Source: JANMDU01 sp043777675
GTDB lineage: Bacteria > Pseudomonadota > Gammaproteobacteria > Burkholderiales > Burkholderiaceae_C
Reading direction: 5' to 3'
Assembly: GCA_043777675.1 (NCBI GenBank)
Contig: JAYWHR010000031.1
Location: 62,001 to 126,000 of the forward strand
Length of the DNA: 64,000 nt
Below are positions 1 to 6,320 of this stretch, one piece after another. Made by a program: the position numbers and the translations under genes. Numbering within the stretch: position 1 is the stretch's first letter; every line of letters starts with the position of its first letter. The notes under the pieces were generated by a model. That model did no database searches, had not been told where the DNA came from, and was given only the letters and a program-made list of their open reading frames with translations.

Positions 1-1072
1 ACTCTGTTGCTTGCAAGTTGGATACTGGCATAGCCAACGCTGCTCTGGCCTGTGCCAATTTCACCGCCTTGCATCCCGCTGCCAGAAGCCCATAGTGGCG
101 AATGCGCTTGATCCCCTTGGGCAAGATGTGCAGCATAAAGCGGCGCACAAACTCCACTCCTTGAAGACGCACCCAGCGCTTGCCACCCTGATCGCCGCAG
201 CGCACCTTGAAAGCGACGTGTTGCGTACCCACAGTTTGAATGCGCTCATTAGAAATCGCGGTGCGATGCGTATAGCGGCTCAAATACTCCAGCACCTGCG
301 CAGACCCGCCCAGTGCCGCCTTGGCATAGACCACCCAACTGTGCTGGTACAGCGCTGCATGGCGCTTGCGCCAAGCGGCGCTATCGCCTTGCGGATCACG
401 CGGTATCTGTCCGCTCTGGTGCGCCGCTTGCAAAGCCGCCATGAATTTACCGCGAAACACCTTGGACAGCGCATGCACGGGAAACAGGAAATCAGGCTTG
501 CGCGTGGGCGTAAGCCAAGCGCCCTGCGCATCCAGCGCTCCGCAGGCCATCACCGCATGCACGTGAATATGGTGCTGCAAATCTTGCGTCCAAGTGTGCA
601 GCACTAGGCTGAAGGCGGGCATAGCATGATTGGCATGAGTGCCCACGCTGCCGTCCGAACTACCCGCGCCGCCTACCCACCGAGGATTGGCAGCAAACTG
701 CGATAGCGTCTGCGCTGCACAGGCAAACAAGGTATCGATCACCCAGCGCGGGTGATAGCCGTACAAAGCGTTCAGGCTGTGCGGCAAGGTAAACACCAAA
801 TGTGCATAGGGCACGGGCAGCACCTGGGCTAGGTGCCCTTGCAGCCACGCCTCTTTGGCGCGTGCGCCGCATTGCGGGCAATGGCGATTGCGACACGAGT
901 GGTATTGCCAATGGCAGTGGCCACAGGTATCGCAGTCCAGTTGCTGGCCGCCCAGTGCTGGCGTGCGGCAGGCAACGATACCCCGCCACGCCTTGGCTTG
1001 CGCGGTCGACAGCGCATGGGTTGCCAGATACGCCGCGCCAAACTGGCGCAGCACATCGGCCAAATTGGCCAT
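1..1072 (-). CDS. IS91-family transposase (rolling-circle, Y2 type), 3' end cut by window edge
   Basis: A reading frame runs from an ATG at 1072 leftward with no stop before base 1, so the C-terminus is missing. The N-terminal part has a Cys/His zinc-binding cluster (CDTCGHC ... CRNRHCPQCG), the usual start of IS91/IS801 transposases. It is followed by the HUH nickase motif HIHVH (in LQHHIHVHAV) and by the two-tyrosine motif YLSRYTHR, which supplies the paired catalytic tyrosines of the Y2 family. Such enzymes nick one strand at the element end and move by rolling-circle transposition. The start lies 29 bp beyond the stop of the tyrosine recombinase on the same strand, which suggests one transcript. 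The catalytic motifs seen are intact; whether the element is complete cannot be judged from this window. Confidence 0.93.
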   Translation of the reverse strand, partial: MANLADVLRQFGAAYLATHALSTAQAKAWRGIVACRTPALGGQQLDCDTCGHCHWQYHSCRNRHCPQCGARAKEAWLQGHLAQVLPVPYAHLVFTLPHSLNALYGYHPRWVIDTLFACAAQTLSQFAANPRWVGGAGSSDGSVGTHANHAMPAFSLVLHTWTQDLQHHIHVHAVMACGALDAQGAWLTPTRKPDFLFPVHALSKVFRGKFMAALQAAHQSGQIPRDPQGDSAAWRKRHAALYQHSWVVYAKAALGGSAQVLEYLSRYTHRTAISNERIQTVGTQHVAFKVRCGDQGGKRWVRLQGVEFVRRFMLHILPKGIKRIRHYGLLAAGCKAVKLAQARAALAMPVSNLQATE

Positions 1073-1101
1073 ACGGATGCTCAGGCGATTTCGAGCTGGC
1101 G

Positions 1102-1962
1102 CTACAGCCTAGGCAGTCCCGCCAGCAGATCCAGCGGATCGATGTCTTTGGGTGCGCGAAACTGTGGGCTGATCAGGTGCAAATATTTGCTGCTCGTACT
1201 GATGTGGCTGTGCCCCAGCAGCTTCTGGATGGTGAACAGATCCACCCCGCCCTCCAGCAAATGGGTGGCAAAGCAGTGGCGCAGGGTGTGGATGCCGCCT
1301 GATTTGGTGATCTGAGCCCGCGAGCGTGCGCCGTGGTAGGCGCGCTGAATCATCTCGATGTTCATCGGTTGCGTGCCTTTGGCGCTGCCAAACAACCAGA
1401 TGCCGGGGCGGGCATAGCGCGTGTAAGCGCGCAGCAGCTCCAGCAGCGTGGGGCTCAAGATGCTGTAGCGGCCTTTGCCGCCCTTACCGCAAGCGATCCG
1501 AATACACATGCGATCCGTGGCGCTGTCGATATCACTCACCCGCAATGCGCAGGCCTCAGATACACGCAGACCGCTGGCGTAGATGGTTTGTAGCAGCATG
1601 CGCCGCACGGGGTGGCTGCAAGCGGCAAACAGGTGGGCAATCTCCTGGCGTGCGAGTACTTCGGGCTGCTTGGCAGGCACTTTGGCAAACGGGACACTAA
1701 ATTGCGTGCGTTCATGTCCCAGCACGGTATGAAACAGAAACTGCGCAGCGCAGGCCGCTTGGTTCATGGTGCTGTAGGACAGCCGCTCATCTTTGACCAT
1801 GTGCAGCAGATAGCTTTGCACGTCCTGCGCGGTGTACGAGGCTGGGTCGCGACGGTAATATTTGGCCATGCGGTAGATGGCGCTGATATAGGATTCTTGG
1901 GTGCTAGCGGCAAAGCCGCGCTGCACCATGGCGTCTTGCATGCGTTGACGTAGGGGTGTCAT
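1102..1962 (-). CDS. Tyrosine recombinase associated with the IS91-like element
   Basis: A 286-residue integrase/recombinase of the XerC/XerD phage-integrase superfamily. An N-terminal SAM-like core-binding domain (about residues 1-90) precedes the catalytic domain. The catalytic residues can be followed in order: Arg in YASGLRVSEA, Lys in GKGGKGRY, His-x-x-Arg in HTLRHCFATHL, His in GHSHIS and the nucleophilic Tyr in SSKYLHL. It lies directly upstream of the IS91-type transposase on the same strand. Many IS91-family elements carry a recombinase of this kind upstream of tnpA, so it is most likely part of the element rather than an integron cassette. Its contribution to transposition is not well established. 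No damage is visible. Confidence 0.9.
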   Translation of the reverse strand: MTPLRQRMQDAMVQRGFAASTQESYISAIYRMAKYYRRDPASYTAQDVQSYLLHMVKDERLSYSTMNQAACAAQFLFHTVLGHERTQFSVPFAKVPAKQPEVLARQEIAHLFAACSHPVRRMLLQTIYASGLRVSEACALRVSDIDSATDRMCIRIACGKGGKGRYSILSPTLLELLRAYTRYARPGIWLFGSAKGTQPMNIEMIQRAYHGARSRAQITKSGGIHTLRHCFATHLLEGGVDLFTIQKLLGHSHISTSSKYLHLISPQFRAPKDIDPLDLLAGLPRL

Positions 1963-1971
1963 GAGGTTTCT

Positions 1972-2006
1972 CCTTCAAGGCTGGGGAAGATTCCCCAAGC
2001 TGAAGG
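1972..2006. repeat. Imperfect hairpin upstream of the recombinase (possible element end)
   Basis: CCTTCAAGGCTGGGGAA is followed after two bases by TTCCCCAAGCTGAAGG. The arms pair over CCTTCA and TGGGGAA with a small internal mismatch. The position, 10 bp upstream of the recombinase start, fits either a terIS-type end of the IS91-like element or a leader hairpin of its mRNA. Confidence 0.5.
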
Positions 2007-2041
2007 CTTATCCTGATGACCTGTGTACGCAAGCCCTTGCG

Positions 2042-2085
2042 CAAAGAAAAACGCGGTGGCAGCCCCTTAGACTTGCCACCGCGTT
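2042..2085 (-). terminator. GC-rich 12-bp hairpin with T-run on minus strand; alternatively attC-like
   Basis: A perfect 12-bp inverted repeat (AACGCGGTGGCA at 2050-2061, TGCCACCGCGTT at 2074-2085) is followed on the minus strand by TTTTCTTT, which fits a rho-independent terminator for leftward transcription. Because it begins with AAC, ends with GTTAG and lies next to the candidate attI, it could instead be a degenerate attC cassette site. The strict GTTRRRY core is not met, so I prefer the terminator reading. Confidence 0.55.
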
Positions 2086-2094
2086 AGCGGTTTA

Positions 2095-2152
2095 GTTCAA
2101 CGTAATGTATCCCGCAAAACCTGCGGTATACAAACGGCTCTGCGGTATACAT
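2095..2152 (-). other. attI: Candidate integron attI recombination site
   Basis: On the minus strand, reading away from intI, there is a GTTRRRY core match, GTTGAAC (2101-2095). Nearer to intI lie two direct copies of CTGCGGTATAC (2121-2131 and 2140-2150), plus an inverted partner TATcCCGCA near 2108-2116. Integron attI sites combine a simple core site with directly repeated integrase-binding sites upstream of intI, and that arrangement is present here. Cassettes would insert to the left, where the IS91-like element now sits. This is inference from layout; attI sites are poorly conserved. Confidence 0.5.
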
Positions 2153-2200
2153 TGGACATAAAAATTCCTAAAAATCTATACAAATCATAGGATTACGGAA

Positions 2201-2229
2201 TTTATACTGTATTAATTTACAGTTATAAT
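2201..2229 (+). promoter_or_regulatory. intI promoter with LexA (SOS) box in the spacer
   Basis: TTTATA (2201-2206) and a perfect TATAAT (2224-2229) are separated by 17 bp. The spacer contains CTGTATTAATTTACAG (2207-2222), a perfect CTGT-N8-ACAG LexA site. LexA control of integron integrases is established in several integron classes. The predicted transcription start falls at or next to the intI ATG at 2236, so the message would be leaderless or nearly so; no ribosome-binding site is present. Confidence 0.85.
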
Positions 2230-2235
2230 GAATTC

Positions 2236-3243
2236 ATGAAACCCGGCACTGCTTCTGCCCCGCCTCCGCGCCTTTTGGATCAGGTGCGGGAGCAGATTCG
2301 TTACCGTCACTATAGCCTGAGTATGGAGAAAACGTACCTGTATTGGGTCAAATTCTTCATTCGCTGGCATGGCAGGAATGGGCAAATGCGGCATCCGCGC
2401 GATATGGGTGCGCCTGAGGTGCAGGCTTTTCTATCGATGCTGGCGGCGGATCGGAAGGTCTCAAGCTCTACGCACGATCAGGCGCTCAGCGCAATTTTGT
2501 TTTTGTATCGGAAGGTCTTGGGCATCAAGCTGCCGTGGCTGGAGGACATTGGACGCCCGCAGCAAAAGCGGCGTATTCCCAGTGTGTTGATCAAAGATGA
2601 GGTGGCGGGCTTGTTGGCGCAGATGGATGGCGTGACGGCGCTGCTTGCGAAGCTGCTCTATGGCACGGGCATGCGCTTGATGAAGGGCATGCGCCTTCGG
2701 GTCAAAGATGTGGATTTTGATCGGCAGGTGATCATCGTGCGAGAAGCCAAGGGCGGTAAGGATCGGGTTGTGATGCTGCCGCGCTCCCTGTTGCCTGTTT
2801 TGAGGCGGCAAGTCTCAAAGGCGCGTCAGCAATGGGAGGCTGATCGCGAGGCTCAGCGCGGTGGTGTGGAAACGCCGCATGCTTTAGAAGCCAAATATCC
2901 CCAAGTGGGGCACACTTGGGGCTGGTTTTGGGTGTTTCCTTCGCCAACTTTGTCTGTGGATCCTCGCAGCGGCGTGGAGCGCAGGCATCATCTTTTTGAA
3001 GAGCGCTTGCAGCGAGCTTTGAACAAGGCAGTGCCACTGGCGGGCATCGTCAAGCCCGTGTCCGTACACACCTTGCGCCGCAGCTTCGCCACGCACTTGC
3101 TGCAGTCGGGAACCGACATCCGTACCGTGCAGGAGCTGCTGGGCCACAGCGATGTGTCCACCACGATGATCTATACGCATGTGCTGAAAGTGGCTGCGGG
3201 TGGCACGGCAAGCCCGCTAGATGCTTTGGCGGCATTGGCATGA
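2236..3243 (+). CDS. intI: Integron integrase IntI
   Basis: A 335-residue tyrosine recombinase that inserts and excises gene cassettes at attI and attC sites. It is close in length to IntI1 and carries the IntI-specific insert (about residues 215-255, with EAKYPQVGHTWGWFWVFPS and DPRSGVERRHH) that separates IntI from other integrases. Catalytic residues are visible: Arg147 in GTGMRL, Lys in EAKGGKDR, His278-x-x-Arg281 in HTLRRSF, His in GHSDVSTT and Tyr313 in MIYTHV. The start at 2236 gives the family N-terminus (RLLDQVREQIRYRHYSL). One oddity is Lys at position 150 (LMKGMRLR), where the family usually has Glu (LMEG or ISEG). No cassette array follows within the window. It probably acts leftward on the attI just upstream. 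Confidence 0.95.
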   Translation: MKPGTASAPPPRLLDQVREQIRYRHYSLSMEKTYLYWVKFFIRWHGRNGQMRHPRDMGAPEVQAFLSMLAADRKVSSSTHDQALSAILFLYRKVLGIKLPWLEDIGRPQQKRRIPSVLIKDEVAGLLAQMDGVTALLAKLLYGTGMRLMKGMRLRVKDVDFDRQVIIVREAKGGKDRVVMLPRSLLPVLRRQVSKARQQWEADREAQRGGVETPHALEAKYPQVGHTWGWFWVFPSPTLSVDPRSGVERRHHLFEERLQRALNKAVPLAGIVKPVSVHTLRRSFATHLLQSGTDIRTVQELLGHSDVSTTMIYTHVLKVAAGGTASPLDALAALA

Positions 3244-3321
3244 GTATGTACGCGATATCAAGCTATGCCATCAACGCTACAAAAGATCAGCAGATCGTCG
3301 TATCCCGCAACGAACGCTGGA

Positions 3322-3344
3322 AAGGACAGTCCTTGGCTTTTTCG
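3322..3344 (+). terminator. Weak terminator-like hairpin after intI
   Basis: AAGGAC-A-GTCCTT followed by GGCTTTTT lies 80 bp past the intI stop. The stem is only 6 bp. The 172-bp gap between intI and the convergent esterase gene otherwise holds only a 41-codon frame that overlaps the intI stop (see findings). Confidence 0.3.
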
Positions 3345-3415
3345 GGCACGTCACGCAGCAGGTGAGCGGGTCGAGCCAGACGCATCAAAGCCAAGCAATT
3401 CAAAAAAAGGCAAGC

Positions 3416-4099
3416 TCAGGCAGGCAGCACAGACCGCAAAAAGCGGCTGATGTCTTTGATTTCTTGCGGGTGCAGGCTGTGCGGCATGGGGTAGGCGTAC
3501 CACTGCACGGGGTGGCCGAGCGCGGCAAGCGCGTCTCGGGAGTCTTCGCCGCGGCCTATCGGTACAACCGGGTCTTGCGTGCCGTGCGCCATGAAGATGG
3601 GCGTGGTGGCATTGGCGGTGTGGCGCTCGGCAGCAAAGCGGTCGGCCAGTGGCAGGTAGCCCGACAGGGCCATGATGCCGGCGAGTTTGTGCGGGAAGCG
3701 CAGGCCGGTGTGCAGAGCCATCGCGCAACCTTGGCTAAAACCGGCCAGCACGATGCGCTCATATGCAATGCCAATAGCTGCTTGGTCTTCAATCAGCGCC
3801 ACGATCTCGCGCTCTGATTTTTGAATGCCAGCGGCGTCTTGCTTGCTCAAGAGATTGGCACCAAAAATGTCGTACCAAGCTGGCATCACGTAGCCGCCAT
3901 TGACCGTGACCGGCATGCTGGGCGCGTGCGGGAAGATAAAGCGAATCGGCGCGCAGAGTGCCAAATCAATCTCGGGCACAAGGCCAGCAAAGTCGTTGCC
4001 ATCGGCTCCTAGGCCGTGCAGCCAGATCACGGCGGCGGTGGGGTTGGGGGCGGATTCGAGGGTGATGGCGGGGAGAAGTTTGGCGATGGGTTGAGTCAT
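3416..4099 (-). CDS. Carboxylesterase / phospholipase family alpha/beta hydrolase
   Basis: A serine hydrolase of about 227 residues in the carboxylesterase-2 (lysophospholipase/acyl-protein thioesterase) family. It would hydrolyse small acyl or carboxyl esters in the cytoplasm. The oxyanion region WLHGLGADGNDF, nucleophile elbow GFSQG, acid HGTQDPVVP and catalytic His in MPHSLHP form a complete triad. I start at the ATG at 4099 (MTQPIAKLLP), because family members begin close to this point. A longer frame from 4183 would add 28 residues with no homologous look. Its stop lies 172 bp from intI in convergent orientation. No signal peptide is seen. Confidence 0.88.
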   Translation of the reverse strand: MTQPIAKLLPAITLESAPNPTAAVIWLHGLGADGNDFAGLVPEIDLALCAPIRFIFPHAPSMPVTVNGGYVMPAWYDIFGANLLSKQDAAGIQKSEREIVALIEDQAAIGIAYERIVLAGFSQGCAMALHTGLRFPHKLAGIMALSGYLPLADRFAAERHTANATTPIFMAHGTQDPVVPIGRGEDSRDALAALGHPVQWYAYPMPHSLHPQEIKDISRFLRSVLPA

Positions 4100-4268
4100 G
4101 CGCAGATTATCGCGCGGCAGGAAGGCTGCTGGCTTGTCAAACGCTAAAGCAAGCGCCGGCCCCACAAAGGCAATGGCAAACACCTCTCAACAAATGAGCT
4201 TAAAGCACGCTGTGACGGGTCGGGGTTATGCGTCTGAGCACAAACTCGTAGCAGGCTGTGCGTTGAAT

Positions 4269-4334
4269 CACTACTAAAGTCATAGCGCCTTGCGCAGTAT
4301 TTATGCCGGCTAGAGGTCGATTTCGATTAAAAAT
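4269..4334 (+). repeat. Dispersed ~65-bp repeat, copy 1 (intergenic)
   Basis: It carries CATAGCGCCTTGCGCA, then TTTATGCCGGCTA, then a purine/T-rich tail. It lies between the esterase and hicB. The family is described in the findings. Confidence 0.85.
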
Positions 4335-4424
4335 CTCGCTTGTTTAAGCGATGCGCGGTGGTTTAACATCGAAATTCACTGACGTAAAGCGTCCGGTGGA
4401 ACGACCAGTTAACTTCTGTCCAAT

Positions 4425-4754
4425 TCACGCAAAGCTTTCCTGCAAAGCCTCTTGCGCCAAGCTGTTGATGCTCTTGCCTTTTGCCTGTGCTGCGATAGCG
4501 AGCTTTTCGTGTAACTGCGGTGAAATCCGCAAATTAAACTTGCCAGAAAAATGACGCCTTGGCTCAAGCCCCTTTTCAGCACAAACCTCCAAAAAAACCT
4601 GAAGCGATCGCTTGAACTCCGCACGAAGTTCCTTCGGATTTTTTCCGTAAAAGTCAGCGCCCCCATTGAGGCCGAGAATCTCCCCCCTGAACAAATCAAG
4701 ATCAGGGTCGTATTCAATCGTTGCGTGATAGTCGTCAACAGTCATGACGTTCAT
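4425..4754 (-). CDS. hicB: HicB-family antitoxin
   Basis: A 109-residue HicB antitoxin. The N-terminal part (YHATIEYDPDLDLFRGEILGLNG) is the partial RNase H-like fold that masks HicA. The C-terminus (FNLRISPQLHEKLAIAAQAKGKSINSLAQEAL) is a ribbon-helix-helix DNA-binding domain used for autoregulation. The ATG at 4754 overlaps the stop of hicA in an ATGA junction, which fixes the start; a longer frame from 4781 would lie inside hicA. The gene looks intact although its partner toxin gene carries a nonsense codon, so HicB may now be an orphan repressor. Confidence 0.92.
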   Translation of the reverse strand: MNVMTVDDYHATIEYDPDLDLFRGEILGLNGGADFYGKNPKELRAEFKRSLQVFLEVCAEKGLEPRRHFSGKFNLRISPQLHEKLAIAAQAKGKSINSLAQEALQESFA

Positions 4755-5005
4755 GGTTCGACTCCGTGTTGTTCCAGCCATTTGCGGATTGCCGCTACAG
4801 CGCCTTTGTCTGTGTTGGGTGATGGATGGGGGCGGTGAAAGACCCGCACCTCATCAAACAAAAAAACAGAAACCCGGCTACCTGCCCGTTCTTCAATTTC
4901 CGCACCCAGTTCAGCGAAGAGACCTTCAACATCGCGCCACTGGACATTTCAACTCGTCGGCCGCGAAAAGATCAATTTAACAATTCGCTGATGCCGCCGT
5001 TTCAT
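4751..5005 (-). pseudogene. hicA: hicA toxin gene with an internal stop codon
   Basis: From an ATG at 5005 the frame encodes a HicA-type mRNA interferase: KLIFSRPTS, then stop, then NVQWRDVEGLFAELGAEI, RVSVFLFDEVRVFHRPHPSP and AAIRKWLEQHGVEP. Codon 19 (4951-4949) is TGA where HicA proteins normally have a Gly codon in the SGN motif, so a single GGA-to-TGA change explains it. Everything downstream stays in frame through the ATGA overlap with hicB. HicA is a small dsRBD-like RNase that depends on a conserved His; the HRPHP segment is intact here. Unless the stop is suppressed, or translation restarts inside the gene, the toxin is not made. Confidence 0.85.
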
Positions 5006-5013
5006 TTAATAAT

Positions 5014-5032
5014 AGTACCATTTTTAAGTACC
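5014..5032 (-). promoter_or_regulatory. Likely HicB operator (direct repeats)
   Basis: Two copies of AGTACC (5014-5019 and 5027-5032), 13 bp apart, lie just upstream of the hicA start. On the coding strand they read GGTACT-N7-GGTACT. Ribbon-helix-helix repressors bind short repeats of this kind over their own promoter. Inference from position. Confidence 0.4.
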
Positions 5033-5480
5033 GAATGCAACACTGATTTACACACTGATTTGCCGAGAAGCAATTAGCAAGTTAACTCAACATGGGGAGA
5101 CAGGTGTCTGTCCATCCATCACGGCTTTTTTCTTTCTAACATCGGGAGCGGGAAAGCTCCCCCAAGCCGCTTGCAATATAGCCTGCGGATCGAAGTGGCC
5201 GACGTGTACTGGGTAAAAAAGTTCACGCATTTTCATCAAAAACATCATCCGCGTGACAGGGGGCAGTCGCAGGTGGCTGTTTTGGCATGTGCATACCCAA
5301 CGAGCGACAAAAGGGAGTCTTCATGCCGATTTCGGCCAATAGCCGGCATAAAGTATGCGCAGAGTGCTATTGAATTAAGAGCAAAATGATGTGCCTACTG
5401 GACTCATCACGTGGCAGGCGAACAGGCGGCGTGAAGGCGAAGCGGTGAGGTCGTGTCGGCTGCGGCCGCAGCTTGACTTG
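5033..5480. other. 450-bp gap without a supported gene
   Basis: It holds a hairpin GGGAGC-GGGAAA-GCTCCC at 5144-5161 and one copy of the dispersed repeat (5328-5387). No frame here has a recognisable domain. The sequence may be debris of earlier insertions beside the two toxin-antitoxin modules. Confidence 0.4.
5328..5387 (-). repeat. Dispersed ~65-bp repeat, copy 2 (intergenic)
   Basis: Reverse orientation: GGCCAATAGCCGGCATA, then GCGCAGAGTGCTATTGAATT. It is one of the cleanest copies. Confidence 0.9.
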
Positions 5481-5897
5481 CTACTTCAGCTGCGCCTCAA
5501 ACGGATTGACCACCTGCACGCCACAGCCTAAAAAGTCGCGCACATTGCGTGTGGCGATGATCAGTTGGTGTTCTTGTGCGGTGGCGGCAATCAGCATATC
5601 GGGGGCGCTGCGGGTGATGCCTTGGGCTTGAAACTGGCCGCGCAGCATGCCTGCGCGCTGCGCGATGGATTCGGTGATGGGACAGACGGCATGCAGGCTT
5701 TGCACCAGCGCATTGAATAGGCTCAGTTTGCGCGCGTTGGGCTGCCAAGCCAATCCAAAATGCGCCTCTTCGGTCGTGATGGCTGAGATGGCAATCAGCT
5801 GGGCGGTTTGCGCCCATTGCATGACGTGGGTATCGGGCGATTTCTTCACCCATTCGCTGATGACGTTGGTGTCCGCCAAATAAATCGTTTGCGCCAT
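5481..5897 (-). CDS. vapC: PIN-domain toxin (VapC/FitB type)
   Basis: A 138-residue PIN-domain RNase. The acidic metal-binding residues are visible: Asp in YLADTNVISEW, Glu in TTEEAHFGL, Asp in SAPDMLIAATA and the TRNVRDF strand near the C-terminus. Proteins of this type cleave tRNA or rRNA until bound by their antitoxin. The ATG at 5897 lies two bases after the antitoxin stop, which sets the start and shows a bicistronic unit read leftward. Nothing is missing. Confidence 0.9.
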   Translation of the reverse strand: MAQTIYLADTNVISEWVKKSPDTHVMQWAQTAQLIAISAITTEEAHFGLAWQPNARKLSLFNALVQSLHAVCPITESIAQRAGMLRGQFQAQGITRSAPDMLIAATAQEHQLIIATRNVRDFLGCGVQVVNPFEAQLK

Positions 5898-5899
5898 GG

Positions 5900-6184
5900 T
5901 TAGGGCGCATCCATGAAGCTGTTGGTGCGCGCCCATGAGGGGGCGCGATCTGAGAGGCTCGGTAGGCCGGCATCATCAAAGGGAGGATAGGCTTCGCGTA
6001 GCGCGATCAAGGTGTTGTAGAAGCTCTCCGCGCTGTGCGCAGCGGTTTCGGTGCGTTTGAAGTAATCGGTAGAAACGAGCACAGCCACCGGCGTGTTGCG
6101 CTTGGTGATCACCTGTGGTTTGCTTTGCGCAGCATCAATCAATAAAGAAAGCTGCTGGCGGGATTGGGCGATTGAAATAGACAT
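5900..6184 (-). CDS. Phd/YefM-type antitoxin
   Basis: A 94-residue antitoxin. The N-terminal part (MSISIAQSRQQLSLLIDAA ... VITKRNTPVAVLVSTDYF) has the Phd/YefM layout, a DNA-binding dimer that ends in the PVAVLVS strand. The C-terminal tail would wrap the toxin. I use the ATG at 6184; upstream in-frame ATGs only add residues outside the family pattern. It precedes the PIN toxin with a two-base gap. Autorepression at the promoter to its right is expected from the family. Confidence 0.82.
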   Translation of the reverse strand: MSISIAQSRQQLSLLIDAAQSKPQVITKRNTPVAVLVSTDYFKRTETAAHSAESFYNTLIALREAYPPFDDAGLPSLSDRAPSWARTNSFMDAP

Positions 6185-6273
6185 TTTGAGCATTTTATGT
6201 ACACTTGAATTGTACATTTGTTCTTATTGTTTATTGCTTGTCACGGCAATAGAGGGGAGGTGAGTGAAAAATT

Positions 6274-6291
6274 ACGCATTAGTGAATGCGT
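6274..6291. promoter_or_regulatory. Palindromic operator candidate before the VOC operon
   Basis: ACGCAT-TAGTGA-ATGCGT is a perfect 6-bp inverted repeat. A TATGAT -10-like box (6292-6297) follows directly, and the VOC gene starts 30 bp further on. It is a plausible site for a MarR- or LysR-type regulator that is not encoded nearby. Confidence 0.45.
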
Positions 6292-6320
6292 TATGATTAG
6301 TGAAATTTTTGGAGTTCGTT

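Larger units (their letters stand above)
1..2006 (-). mobile_element. IS91-like element (recombinase + transposase), partial
   Basis: The transposase, the recombinase and an imperfect hairpin at 1972-2006 form one unit read leftward. The far (oriIS) end lies outside the window. The right boundary is an inference: I place it at or just beyond the hairpin upstream of the recombinase, where IS91-type terIS sequences would be expected. No target-site duplication is expected for this family, so the edge cannot be fixed from sequence alone. Confidence 0.6.

Noticed and set aside
2042..2085. Calling the hairpin a true attC site.
   Set aside because: It lacks a strict GTTRRRY core and is too short; the T-run on the minus strand fits a terminator better.
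3221..3817. A 198-codon frame on the + strand.
   Set aside because: It lies antisense to the esterase gene, which has a complete catalytic triad; the frame has no family pattern.
5144..5161. GGGAGC..GCTCCC hairpin as the second end of the IS91-like element.
   Set aside because: It does not match the hairpin at 1972-2006 beyond base composition, and intI and other genes lie between them.
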